Notes under the pieces: model-generated
Databases searched by the model: none
What the model was told of the DNA's origin: nothing
Seen by the model: only the letters and a program-made list of their open reading frames with translations
Assembly: GCF_000315625.1 (NCBI RefSeq)
Contig: NW_005434504.1
Span: 1-64,000 of the forward strand
DNA: 64,000 nt
Direction of reading: 5' to 3'
Source: Guillardia theta CCMP2712
Taxonomy: Eukaryota; Cryptophyceae; Pyrenomonadales; Geminigeraceae
Shown: positions 17,279-26,863 of the stretch, in pieces
How positions within the stretch are numbered: the stretch's first letter is position 1
Layout: each line of letters opens with the position of its first letter
Made by a program: the position numbers and the translations under genes

Positions 17279-19462
17279 TCACTTGTGGTTCTTGATGTAG
17301 ATAACGCGGTTCTTGCCCGCGACGGACGCCTGGAATCGTTTCATTGCAGACTGGTTCATCTGGTGTACGGCAATGGCCTTGTTTCCAAAACGCACAACAT
17401 ACCTCGAGTTTCCACCTTGCTTGATCCATCCCTCTAACTCGTGCTCGTATTGCAAATCGCACACGGAAACGATGGGATGGCAGTCCTGGTTGTAGAACGA
17501 GTGCGTCAGTGGTGGGGAGAGGGGGCAATTGAAGAATCCCTCGAAGTTCTCGATGGGTGGCAGTGCATATCTCGCGATCTCCCGCATCTCCTTGATCTCG
17601 TCTTGATCATACGAGACTTGCAGACCCTGCATCTTGTTGTCAGACGCTGAGCATACCTTGCCAACCGTGACACCCAGCAGTGAATTCCCGATAGGGATCA
17701 CGTTGCCGACGCATGCCACCACGTGCCAGAACACGCCGTCTATCTTCCCCACGTGCAACCAGGGCTTCACATCCTTGGACGGCGCCATCATGTTTGTGCA
17801 GGTGTTCAGCAGGCCGCAGTCCTGCATGAGCTCTGCTTGTGATGAATCCATATCCGCTCCGAGGTTGCCCCCGACCTGGTGTTGCATCGGTCTGTTTGCA
17901 ACCTCGATGCGGATCGGGGCGGTGAGCTCCGTCAGGATGTCACCGTATTCGGTGTTGTCCTTGCCCCGTACGATCATCGCCGCGCAATGCCCCATGACCT
18001 GGTTTGCCGCCCCTTGCTTCTGCACTTGCTCGACGTTGGCCGCCTTCGCGCTCATCAGCACCAGCTTCATCTTGGTGTCATAGATGTGATCGCCAAATTC
18101 CGCACACTGCCGCAGCGTGTCCTGTACCTGCTCGCGCTTCCATTCCTTCGCGAGGGGGTGATTGCAGATCGCCTCGAGTGCCTGTGAGCGGAAATCCTTT
18201 GCCGAGATCCGTTGGAAGCCGGGGTTGGCGTCATAGAATGAATCCGCTGAGCCAGACAGACGCCAGCACAGGCGCCGCAGAAGCTCGAACTGTGTCTTGG
18301 CAAAGTTGGCACAGTCCTCGCAGTCTCCCTTGTAGTAATCGTTGACGTAGCCCTTGCGAGCATCCGCTGATACACCCGAGAACAGATCGGAGAGGGTTGC
18401 GTTGGCCTGCCTGAGGTAGACGTCACTGAAGGGGATCATGATGTCCTCCGAGAGCTTGTACCCCGTCACGCCCTGCCTCTTCTGCACCGGGTGCACCTTG
18501 CTCACGAACTTACCGTTCTTGTCCTCGTAGATCTCCATCACCATGTCATCTACATCGCCGTTGATCACCGGCTTCATGTCCGAGGCATAGGTGTAGTTGC
18601 TGGAGAAGAGCGGTCCGACATTGACAAGGCACGCATTCGCGGCTGCGGCCGTGATCTTGTCCTTGGGGCAGAGCCCGGTGGTCTTGAACAGCGCCGCCGC
18701 CGTCCCGAAGACGTCGATGAGCGATGCCCGTGTGACAGAGATCTTCTCATCGATGATGGGGTCGAGGTTGGTCAGCATGTCCATCATGGTGTTGCAGATG
18801 CTGCTCACAAAGGTGCCGGCGAGGATCCCCTCGGGGTGAGGCTTCAGCCCTTGCTGGGCGATGGAACCGTAGAAGTTCTCCGCGATTTGCGCCTGCTTGC
18901 AGTTGTACTGGTTGATGCGCTCCTGCGGCATGGGGATCAGCTTGCTCTCCATCTCCGAAAGCCTCTTCAATGCCTTCGCGTTGATGCCTGCATACTGCTT
19001 CTGTAGATCCTTCGGAAGGGGTATGGTCTCCACCACTACGCAGATGTCAGGTTGAACGGGATCGAATGCGATGCCCATGAAGGGCGTGCGGGTGTTGTGC
19101 TGCAGGCCATCGATGGCCGCTCTCAGCGGCACACGGTTGGTCGTCATGTGGATGTCCTTGACCGCATGCACCCCGTTGTCCCCACTCACCACCTCGTTCA
19201 TGCTGGGCCCTTTGGTGATTGCCATGAGCTGCAGGTGCTGGATCTCTGCGGTTGCAAGATCGGCTGCGAAAACAAAGGTGTCGGGTGCGATCTTAGCCAT
19301 CGGGTGTGAGGCATGCCCATTGATCCAGCCCATGGCATGCTCTATGATGGAGAATTTCTCCTCCTTGTACGTGCAGTAGATGCGAAGCGCGCATATGAAT
19401 GGGGTTTCCCCCGTTGGTTTTGGGTGGGTGTTGCTGACCGACAGCGCAATCCGTGCCGCCAT
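17279..19462 (-). CDS. 727-aa papain/transglutaminase-like protein, paralogue of the 1013-aa protein
   Basis: It aligns over its whole length with residues about 222-1013 of the protein at 3175-6216, at moderate identity with few gaps, and both keep Cys/His motifs: GDCED with Cys381 and GHCAAM with His492, 111 residues apart (110 in the paralogue). Conserved blocks flank them (IMIPFSDVYLR, KPWLHVGKIDG with FWHVV, RYALPPIE). Such motifs resemble transglutaminase-like cysteine peptidases; an enzymatic or structural role is inferred. The ATG at 19462 has TATATAAA 24 nt upstream. It is divergently transcribed from the gene at 19588. The DNA is much less GC-rich than the paralogue's, so this is not a recent duplication. 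Confidence 0.82.
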   Translation of the reverse strand: MAARIALSVSNTHPKPTGETPFICALRIYCTYKEEKFSIIEHAMGWINGHASHPMAKIAPDTFVFAADLATAEIQHLQLMAITKGPSMNEVVSGDNGVHAVKDIHMTTNRVPLRAAIDGLQHNTRTPFMGIAFDPVQPDICVVVETIPLPKDLQKQYAGINAKALKRLSEMESKLIPMPQERINQYNCKQAQIAENFYGSIAQQGLKPHPEGILAGTFVSSICNTMMDMLTNLDPIIDEKISVTRASLIDVFGTAAALFKTTGLCPKDKITAAAANACLVNVGPLFSSNYTYASDMKPVINGDVDDMVMEIYEDKNGKFVSKVHPVQKRQGVTGYKLSEDIMIPFSDVYLRQANATLSDLFSGVSADARKGYVNDYYKGDCEDCANFAKTQFELLRRLCWRLSGSADSFYDANPGFQRISAKDFRSQALEAICNHPLAKEWKREQVQDTLRQCAEFGDHIYDTKMKLVLMSAKAANVEQVQKQGAANQVMGHCAAMIVRGKDNTEYGDILTELTAPIRIEVANRPMQHQVGGNLGADMDSSQAELMQDCGLLNTCTNMMAPSKDVKPWLHVGKIDGVFWHVVACVGNVIPIGNSLLGVTVGKVCSASDNKMQGLQVSYDQDEIKEMREIARYALPPIENFEGFFNCPLSPPLTHSFYNQDCHPIVSVCDLQYEHELEGWIKQGGNSRYVVRFGNKAIAVHQMNQSAMKRFQASVAGKNRVIYIKNHK

Positions 19463-19485
19463 TTGACTTGTGAGGCTTGTTTAGT

Positions 19486-19493
19486 TTTATATA
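19486..19493 (-). promoter_or_regulatory. TATA box of the 727-aa paralogue
   Basis: TATATAAA 24 nt before the ATG at 19462; left half of a divergent promoter region at 19463-19587. Confidence 0.6.
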
Positions 19494-19553
19494 GTGTGTT
19501 CAGTCATCGGTCTGTGGCAAAATCTACCTCGTTGCCCGGGCACCCACGCTTGC

Positions 19554-19560
19554 TATATAA
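19554..19560 (+). promoter_or_regulatory. TATA box of the divergent gene at 19588
   Basis: TATATAA 28 nt before the ATG at 19588. Confidence 0.6.
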
Positions 19561-19587
19561 ATTTTATGCTTTGCTTGCTTGAAAATC

Positions 19588-20013
19588 ATGAGTCAGCATG
19601 TTGTTTTGGATCCTCTACTGGATCGTTTGTCTGTTCTCCTTGGTGTCAGGAAGCAATGGGCATATGAGTTGATGTTTGGATTGAGATCGGATAGTGCATC
19701 AGAGTGGATGACTGCCGTGGAAGGCCTCAATTCTGAAAACACAATTGACTTCATCTCGTACAATGTATGCCCAGTCCTGGATCAGTTCACTCTTTGTGCG
19801 AGTGAGGTCAGTCTTGAGGACAAAGCGAAGTTCAATCGAGGGATGGACAGAGCCTCCATGATGACCCAGTTCCTTCTTTGCCGGTATCTGAAGCATGATG
19901 AGGATGTGGAGACCATCCTTGTAAATCGTCGATTGCTCACACAAACAAGCACTCGTCCCTGTAGTCGACCCACAATCCTCCAGATTCGTAATCATTCCCG
20001 TAGCGCTGTATGA
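19588..20013 (+). pseudogene. N-terminal fragment of an unrecognised helical protein
   Basis: About 112 codons read as a convincing helical protein (MSQHVVLDPLLDRLSVLL through KHDEDVETIL). From about 19925 the frame enters the antisense of the LamG gene and picks up a meaningless tail before stopping at 20013. The gene thus looks truncated by a DNA joint. It is divergent from the 727-aa paralogue. Faint similarity in length and pattern to the N-terminal domain of the 1013-aa protein (for example ED-A-W versus SEW, and the RxL pattern near the start) hints at relatedness, but is too weak to claim. Confidence 0.5.
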
Positions 20014-21477
20014 TCCTACCGGGCACCACTGCGGGGAGTTGTCAAAGGCCGTGCACTGAGAGCTGGCCGTGGCGGTGGTGACGCCGGTGGTCTTCTGGTC
20101 GGAGCATAGGGTGCAGTCTTTCAAGAGATAAAACACTGCGTTCTTGTTGTTCGCATTAGCAGCATTGGTACCACTTGTTGCAATCCATTGATATGCAGCC
20201 CCGCCACAATCACGGAATGAACCAACAGTACTATCATAATTACAAGAAGTCCAAGCATTTGTGTCTGCGAGGTAATCGGCCTCTGATCCATAGAGTTTGA
20301 AATGAAGATTCAGTTTGTTTCTATCACTTGCCCAACTGTAAAGCATATTCTTGGAGACACTCCAGTCCGCATCCACCGGCAAGATCCGCTTGTAGAAGAT
20401 GAGCCAATGCGTCAAGGCACAGTCATAACAAACCCTCACAATCGTCCCATAGGTATTACTGGCAACAAGCTGCTGAAACGCAAGGTCCCAACTCGCAACC
20501 GGCGCGCTCGCAGCCCCATTGACGTCAGGGCTGATGCCCGGGAAGCCCTTGCTGGCGACAAGTTGAGGATAGAACGCATAGAGAGGATTCGGGTTGTAGC
20601 TGTTCTGGAGGCAGCCGGTGGGATAGTACAGTGGGAAATAATGCTGTTCCATATCAAACTGTGTAAATGGAAAGTCATAAACGCGAAAATCGTCAATATA
20701 TCCATTGAAATCACGGTCAAGTGCTGGTCTATTGCCGATATAAAACTGTGGAGATGCACCAGTATTAGTTACTGGAGGACTGAAAGTTTGAGTACGTATT
20801 TTTTGTCCATTGATCCATATATTACACACTACTGTCGTATCACATGTTATAACCAAGAAGAACCATTGATTCTGCAGAGCATAATCATTGTTACTTGCAG
20901 AGATACTTACATATGAAGAACCCATATAACTCAAACCACCATACATATCATTATCTGTTCCAAGTTGCATCATATTAAATGTATTTGAACTATCTGTAAA
21001 TTCAAACAAACGACCATACCCATATGCATCAGATGCCGCAAGAAAATTATACCAAAAGGATACTGTAAATCCGTTCTGTTTGAACAAAGAAAAAAAATCC
21101 AAAGATGCAGGAATGACTAATGCATACGAACCTCCCTGAAAACGAGCAGAACCTGAACCTCTTCTGCCAATGGAGTACACAGGTGCTGTAGACGGGACAG
21201 TTGCATGTCTTCCATTCCCAGAACTATCCTTGCCCAGATCACCCACATCCTCAAACTGGTAGCTGACCAACGGCTTATACTCCAGGCAATCATACACGGA
21301 CGTCTTGCCGGTAGAATTCGTGGTGGTCATGTGGGGGCATCGAACGCAGTTGGTCGTCCCAGAGCCCGTGCCGGAGCCGTCATCGTAGTAGCCGATGTTA
21401 CAGCTGGACTGCGCATCCACCCCAGCCACCAACCACGCGACAACCACAAGGGCACCCCACTTCAACCCGCAACCCAT
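19699..21477 (-). CDS. Secreted or surface LamG-domain protein
   Basis: The ATG at 21477 begins a signal peptide (MGCGLKWGALVVVAWLVAG, cleaved before QSSCN); the open frame extends further upstream, but that part overlaps the divergent gene's coding DNA. Next come a Cys motif (CVRCPHMTT) and a LamG/concanavalin-like beta-sandwich: YQFEDVGDLGKDSSGNGRHA, FTVSFWYNF, GSYALVIP, then FYIGNRPALDRDFNGYIDDF, all hallmarks of this carbohydrate-binding fold. A Cys-rich tail follows (CTLCSDQ, CLCEQ). From about 19925 to the stop at 19699 it reads through antisense of a truncated gene, so the last 75 residues are probably not original. TATATCA lies near 21505-21511. Likely attachment or adhesion protein. 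Confidence 0.75.
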   Translation of the reverse strand: MGCGLKWGALVVVAWLVAGVDAQSSCNIGYYDDGSGTGSGTTNCVRCPHMTTTNSTGKTSVYDCLEYKPLVSYQFEDVGDLGKDSSGNGRHATVPSTAPVYSIGRRGSGSARFQGGSYALVIPASLDFFSLFKQNGFTVSFWYNFLAASDAYGYGRLFEFTDSSNTFNMMQLGTDNDMYGGLSYMGSSYVSISASNNDYALQNQWFFLVITCDTTVVCNIWINGQKIRTQTFSPPVTNTGASPQFYIGNRPALDRDFNGYIDDFRVYDFPFTQFDMEQHYFPLYYPTGCLQNSYNPNPLYAFYPQLVASKGFPGISPDVNGAASAPVASWDLAFQQLVASNTYGTIVRVCYDCALTHWLIFYKRILPVDADWSVSKNMLYSWASDRNKLNLHFKLYGSEADYLADTNAWTSCNYDSTVGSFRDCGGAAYQWIATSGTNAANANNKNAVFYLLKDCTLCSDQKTTGVTTATASSQCTAFDNSPQWCPVGSYSATGMITNLEDCGSTTGTSACLCEQSTIYKDGLHILIMLQIPAKKELGHHGGSVHPSIELRFVLKTDLTRTKSELIQDWAYIVRDEVNCVFRIEAFHGSHPL

Positions 21478-21553
21478 CCTAACGCAACTCCCACGCCCGC
21501 AACTGATATATGTGCAGCCCGCGGGGGGCCGGGGGGAATACACAGTGGTGACG

Positions 21554-22372
21554 ATGGACACCGGGGAGCTGACGATGAAAGCAGCGACGAACGACTCAAA
21601 AAACGGGCGGGACCCCTTCGACGTCTCGATGGTGGGGAGGGCGCGGGGGGGCCTCCGGCTGCCTCTGCAGGGGGCTGTACAGAGGGGGGTCACAATGCAG
21701 CCAACCACGGCGATGGCCGCGCAGATGCAACTCAGGCAGGGCCCCAGGATGGCCCCGACGCCGGACAAGATCAGCGCGCCGAGCAGCAAGGACGGGGACT
21801 CCGTGGCGAGCGGGGCATCGACAGTGTGCCTCACGGAGGACTCGAAGCACCCGGAGATTGTGCGCACAGGGTATATCCTATCCCTGACTGCGGTGATCCT
21901 CACCGTATGCGTCCTCGAGAGCAAGGGGAATGTCTACGCGCTGAACCTTGCGATCCTGACGGCGCTCCCGCTGCTCTCGGCAACCGCGGTGCTGCACAGC
22001 TACTCGATGAACCGACTGCGGCTCTCGGTCCTCGCGGCGGTGGCGACAACCCTCTCTGCCTGGGCGGCGATATCCATCCTGGTCAATGACAACACGCTAT
22101 CCCTGCTGAGACACATACCCGGGATGGCGCTGCTCAACGCCTTCTTCTACCTGATGTCGACGCGCTGGAGGCGAATCATCTCCGTCGTCTGCAGTGTCCT
22201 AATCCTCCTCTGCATCGCGATGAGCGCAATCATCGATGCCACCCTGCCATCGAAGCAGGTGATCGTACTCTTGACGATCCTGATCTTCTTCCTGCTCTTC
22301 GTGCAGAGCAACATCGCTGTCACACCTGGCCCATGCAAGAAGAGCGATGGCTGCAGCCTGGGGATGGTCTGA
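21554..22372 (+). CDS. Multi-pass membrane protein, 272 aa
   Basis: A 100-residue N-terminal cytosolic region rich in Met, Gln and Thr precedes six or seven hydrophobic spans between about residues 105 and 255 (for example GYILSLTAVILTVCVL, VICSVLILLCIAMSA-like and VIVLLTILIFFLLF). The ATG at 21554 is used because a GATATATG box about 45 nt upstream is shared with the divergent LamG gene. Family not recognised. The stop at 22370-22372 is followed within 4 nt by the next gene's GATATAAA box, so the two genes are tandem. Confidence 0.7.
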   Translation: MDTGELTMKAATNDSKNGRDPFDVSMVGRARGGLRLPLQGAVQRGVTMQPTTAMAAQMQLRQGPRMAPTPDKISAPSSKDGDSVASGASTVCLTEDSKHPEIVRTGYILSLTAVILTVCVLESKGNVYALNLAILTALPLLSATAVLHSYSMNRLRLSVLAAVATTLSAWAAISILVNDNTLSLLRHIPGMALLNAFFYLMSTRWRRIISVVCSVLILLCIAMSAIIDATLPSKQVIVLLTILIFFLLFVQSNIAVTPGPCKKSDGCSLGMV

Positions 22373-22405
22373 CGCGATATAAACTGCACCGAGAGACTGT
22401 TTAGA

Positions 22406-22816
22406 ATGGCTTACACTATCGCCTTTGCCGGGATCCAGGTGCTGGCGGCGATTGCGTTCATCATCGTGACGTCCAAGATCGTCGGCCCGACGCTCTTCTG
22501 GTACGACACGCACATACAGCAGCACACAATGGAGCAGTTTGCCATCGGAAATCTCTCCTACATCCTGATCCCCAATATGGACACGCGGGACCTCGTCGCC
22601 TCTATCGGCACGCCCTACAAGAACACGATCTTCTACATGAGGATGGAGCCGGTGTCCTTCAGCCTTGTCCCAGTGCTCCTCCTGACTGCCTACACCGTCC
22701 TGACACTCTTCAAGACACCGGAGAGCAAGCAGGCGCACAAGAAGATCAGCAATGACGACAGCTACACGCAGGAGACGATAGAAAAACCCTGGATTTTCAA
22801 CTCAATTTCCAGTTGA
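22406..22816 (+). pseudogene. Two-span membrane protein cut by the 317-bp repeat
   Basis: About 125 codons encode a small membrane protein: span 1 at about residues 5-27 (IAFAGIQVLAAIAFIIV), an exposed loop, and span 2 near 88-106 (FSLVPVLLLTAYTVLTLF). The last residues (EKPWIFNSISS) are encoded by the 317-bp satellite that begins at about 22779, so the natural C-terminus has been replaced. GATATAAA lies 22 nt before the ATG. This is the left edge of the 14.6-kb repeat block. Confidence 0.65.
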
Positions 22817-23286
22817 GTTTCGACCTCGAAAAAAATCCTATACGTATAAATACGTTGCAAGTTTTTTCTTCCCGGCTTCTCTCCCATATCATTCTATACC
22901 TCCCCGCGACCCCTCGGCTCAAGAGGCTCATAACCTGTTTCCACGGGCCCGGACGGCCCGGACGGGCCTGGAGCTCGCCGGAGAGGCCCGGAATATGCCC
23001 AAAGGATGTCAATCAGGCCGATCCAAAGCAAAGAGACATAATCAGGACTTTTTGGAGAGATTTCCGATCAATTAGTACATGAACTGGTTTATAGGTAGAA
23101 AAACCCTGGATTTTCAACTCAATTTCCAGTTGAGTTTCGACCTCGAAAAAAATCCTATACGTATAAATACGTTGCAAGTTTTTTCTTCCCGGCATCTCTC
23201 CCACAGGTTTATAGGTAGAAAAACCCTGGATTTTCAACTCAATTTCCAGTTGAGTTTCGACCTCGAAAAAAATCCTATACGTATAA
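22779..23286 (+). repeat. 317-bp satellite, first array (partial units)
   Basis: One nearly complete unit plus shortened copies of a 317-bp repeat. The unit runs from GGTTTATAGGTAGAAAAACC through a hairpin-forming AACTCAATTTCCAGTTGAGTT and CTATACGTATAAATACG to a GC-rich half with GGCCCGCACGGGCC. Head-to-tail full units are best seen at 32294, 32611, 33686 and 34003. The border at 22779 lies inside a viral-type gene. Confidence 0.9.
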
Positions 23287-24615
23287 TCACCATCACAGGG
23301 ATACGTTGCAATCGAAACCGGGTTGTGAAATACCCTAAGCTATCTGCGATGCATGACAGGGAAACTGAGTTGGAGTAGATGGATGGAGATTACACACAAG
23401 ACGACAGGGAATCATCATCCGACGGTGACTGGATTGTTCAAAAGCCGTACAGTCACCAGTGAGCTCAAGAACATATGTTTTCACGATGATGGCTGATAGG
23501 CTCGCAAGACATACAGTGCATTTTAGCAGTGGGCTGCTCGATTGCTTGAAACCACGATGATCCACAGCACTATCGAATGATAACAAGCAAGTCCAGTGGT
23601 TCGTGAAGGATTCTTCATCCGGTTTTCAAGGATGTGTAATGAGCCGCTGCCAAGCAGATGATACGGTCACAGCAAACACGAGCACTTTGAAGATGCTGAT
23701 ATTCCAGGCTGTACAGCATTTATGATGTGGCTACATGTCACATGCTTCTTGGTTAACACAAAAGTAACTTCGCCAGGCAAAAGATGGAACGTCGTCAGGA
23801 TTACAAGGAGGTCGGTTGTGCTTTTACCCAGATTGAAACGCTTGTAATAAAGATATGATCACCTGAATGTGGAATTCTGTTTATTGATTCACAGTGTTTG
23901 TCGTTCGTTTACAATCATCGAGTGCTTGCTCTGTTGAACAAGGCACCCCTCTGTAGAGCCAAATGCGACAAGAACACTACTGTTGCATGGTAGCATTGCG
24001 AACTGTCCAAACAAGGCAGGATTGATTCGAAGAACATCTCATTTATTGATATCAGATTCATCTGCACATTGTTTCATTTCTAACTAGGTTTCTGCAGCGT
24101 TGTGGAAATGTCATGACAGAGGAAGAACTTAGTTGCAGTGCAGAAAAATCATCCAACGTCATGAAACATGGAAATGCAATTGTCAATGCACTTGATCATG
24201 GGTATAGTGATTCATGATCAACAACGATGATTCAAAGTCATCTATCCTGGCAGGTAAAGAAATCCTTTGTGCAAACGTCTCTTCATGCATCATTGAACGG
24301 TTGAGCATGTAAAGCTTTCTCTATAGAAAAGTGAGGTGCATGAATCCTGACCGTAAGACTAGAAGAATTCAAAGTGAGTGATGACATGAGAACACATATC
24401 TAGACAGCAAAGTCGCTTAAGGTACAGTTTGATATACAAATTTCTCACAAATCATGCATTTGAGCTCAACGTTCAACCTACGGCAATTTGAAAGAAGGGT
24501 CAATCAGAGTTGATTCTGTTCAATGGTGAATCTATCATTAGTTGCTTAGCTGTTCATGAAAATTTCATCTTGTCTTCAAAGAATATTTTCAAGTACACAC
24601 GCGGATTGTTTGTAC
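23287..24615 (+). mobile_element. Internal piece of the CATAGCGTTG element (copy 2)
   Basis: Nearly identical, in the same orientation, to 34866-36290, the interior of the full element at 34323-36973, but with an internal deletion near 23635 where about 140 bp of the other copy (about 35213-35345) is missing. Both ends are cut by repeat DNA. No coding sequence beyond short chance frames. It shows the block has been rearranged after the element spread. Confidence 0.8.
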
Positions 24616-24694
24616 CTATGTCTCTTTGCTTTGGATCGGCCTGATTGACATCCTTTGGGCATATTCCGGGCCTCTCCGGCGAGCTCCAGGCCCC
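24616..24694 (-). repeat. Inverted fragment of the 317-bp satellite
   Basis: Matches, on the minus strand, the stretch of the unit from GGCCTGGAGCTCGCCGG to the AGAGACATA segment. Then about 140 nt of unassigned DNA with a T tract precede the 332-bp repeat. Confidence 0.75.
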
Positions 24695-24837
24695 ATGCCG
24701 TTTACTTTCAGGCCTTTCGTTAATTTGGCCCTGAAATTTTTCGGTAGAGTGTTTTTTTTTTATAGGCGTGCTATTTTGAGAAACGAGCCAGAAACCCCGC
24801 TTAATAGTACCCATACGTTTTAGTTTATTTCTACACT

Positions 24838-25217
24838 CCAATCTCCGGACACTTAGCCTCCTGGCGGGCCTCCAGGGGGTCTGAGGCGGGGCTGAAGGCT
24901 GCAGTCGGTCTACTGACGGGCCCGGCCGGCAGGATCCGTCGAGAAACAGGGGGGTCAAGGGAGGTTTTCTTCCCCCTGGGAGAAATGTCCTATGGGTTTT
25001 TGGATCTGCGATATAAAAAAGTCTTGTCTCGGTCACGTGATGTGTCACGTGACCGGTCAGGTGAGCCTGTCAGCCGGGTCACGGCCCCTGTCAGCCGGCT
25101 GACATGTCACGGGCCTGCTGACACGGTCCGCTGACCGGTCACGGCCGCCCGGAGAGATCAGGCCCCCGGCCAATCTCCGGACACTTAGCCTCCTGGCGGG
25201 CCTCCAGGGGGTCTGAG
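24838..25217 (+). repeat. 332-bp GC-rich repeat, third copy
   Basis: Slightly more than one unit, in the same orientation as 1-757. It is cut on the right by the CATAGCGTTG element end at 25218 within GGGTCTGAGG. Its presence links the repeat block at 22.8-37.4 kb to the arrays at 1 and 10 kb. Confidence 0.9.
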
Positions 25218-25868
25218 CATAGCGTTGCTTTTTCGGCCGGGCGCTCATAGGAAAAATTGGCAAGATTTTTTTTTTTTCGAAGGGCCTGTGGGGTCCCTTC
25301 ATTTCATGCCATGTGGGAGTACCCTACTTTGAGAAGGCGTGTAGGAGGGTACTCGCTCTTAGGAAAATCGTTGCTGCGCAGGGCCAAAGAGGGGTAGGGT
25401 GATTTGAATTTGGTTGCTTGGACACCTCACCACGCCAAACCAAAGTAAAAGTACGAATTTTAGAAGTATCTGTGGTACCAACTTAATATTGCAGCGTTTA
25501 TATGGTACAAAACGAGGGCCAAACTGGTCGGAACTTCGACTTCCAAGAACCCCTCCGTTTGACTTTCGTTGGGGGGTGGGGTGGGTATGGAGCACCCTCA
25601 ACTACCCACCTTCGAACCAGTTTGAAACTCTGTGATAGGGGGTGGGGGGTAGCCCCCATTTCTCATTCCCCAAGCCCCCTCTCCCTGGACGAGCAAGAGG
25701 CGATGAAATGGTGCCTTCCTGACTCGCGAGGATGAACCTTGATATTGAGAGACTTCGAATCCAACCCAACTGAGATAGAAATGAGATGAAGATCTCATAT
25801 CATACCTGTAAGAGATGATCGAGCTTCTTTCTCAACGAATCATCCATCGTGTACTGGAATATGCACCC
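25218..25868 (-). mobile_element. Inverted right end of the CATAGCGTTG element
   Basis: Starts with CATAGCGTTGC and is the reverse complement of about 36300-36973, the right end of the full-length element. It is broken on its inner side at about 25868, where the 317-bp satellite resumes. It has inserted in the 332-bp repeat, so the element is not limited to one target. Confidence 0.8.
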
Positions 25869-26244
25869 TAATCAGGACTTTTTGGAGAGATTTCCGATCA
25901 ATTAGTACATGAACTGGTTTATAGGTAGAAAAACCCTGGATTTTCAACTCAATTTCCAGTTGAGTTTCGACCTCGAAAAAAATCCTATACGTATAAATAC
26001 GTTGCAAGTTTTTTCTTCCCGGCTTCTCTCCCATATCATTTTATACCTCCCCGCGACCCCTCGGCTCAAGCGCCACACTGGCATTTTGTCGGGAGGCTCA
26101 TAACCTGTTTCCACGGGCCCGGACGGCCCGCACGGGCCTGGAGCTCGCCGGAGAGGCCCGGAATATGCCCAAAGGATGTCAATCAGGCCGATCCAAAGCA
26201 AAGAGACATAATCAGGACTTTTTGGAGAGATTTCCGTTCAATTA
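25869..26244 (+). repeat. 317-bp satellite copy with a small insertion
   Basis: About 1.2 units. A foreign stretch around CACTGGCATTTTGTCGGG interrupts the unit near 26070; the same words recur at about 29995-30012, so it is itself a repeated module. Confidence 0.85.
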
Positions 26245-26552
26245 CTCATAACGTCGCGGAGCCCCACTGCAAACATACCCCCAGATCCCCTCCCACCTTC
26301 CATCTGAGGTCATGGAGAGGCTCATTTGCCTCCATCTAGACTGATCTGATACCTCCTTGTGTCATCCGACTCATATATATACTCAGCGAGACGGGCCCGC
26401 AGGGCCCGCACTCATGAACGTCCCGGAGCCCCACTGCAAACATACCCCCAGATCCCCTCCCACCTTCCATCTGAGGTCATGGAGAGGCTCATTGGCCTCC
26501 ATCATGCCATTTAGACTGATCTGATACCTCCTTGTGTCATCCGACTCATATT
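26245..26552 (-). repeat. 170-bp satellite, two inverted copies
   Basis: Two copies, on the minus strand, of the 170-bp unit found at 29010-29735 (key words: GTCGGATGACACAAGGAGG, GATCTGGGGGTATGTTTGCG and a GGGCCCGC palindrome). Confidence 0.85.
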
Positions 26553-26638
26553 CGGGAAGAAAAAACTTGCAACGTATTTATACGTATAGGATTTTTTTCG
26601 AGGTCGAAACTCAACTGGAAATTGAGTTGAAAATCCTA
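26553..26638 (-). repeat. Inverted fragment of the 317-bp satellite
   Basis: Minus-strand copy of the unit part from the AACTCAATTTCCAG hairpin to CTTCCCG. It directly borders the unique stretch that carries the FkbM gene. Confidence 0.8.
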
Positions 26639-26863
26639 ATCAGCAAGAACTTTCGCTCCCGCAGCATCAAGAATTCATCGAATTGGTCGAATTGGTTGTC
26701 TTGAGGAGGCTCATCATCGCCAATGGCGGGAACAGTGCTGAAAGAGGGGAAACAGAATCTGGAAATGTCAACCGCGTCGGTTCAATTCTCAAATGAAAAT
26801 GACTTATAGTTACGCTACGCAATTCAGCGCTTTCAAAAAAAACCGAAAAAAGGATCATTTCTA

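Noticed and set aside
21478-21924. Upstream extension of the LamG gene by about 150 codons
   Set aside because: It overlaps the coding DNA of the divergent membrane protein; the ATG at 21477 starts a clear signal peptide with a TATATCA box upstream.
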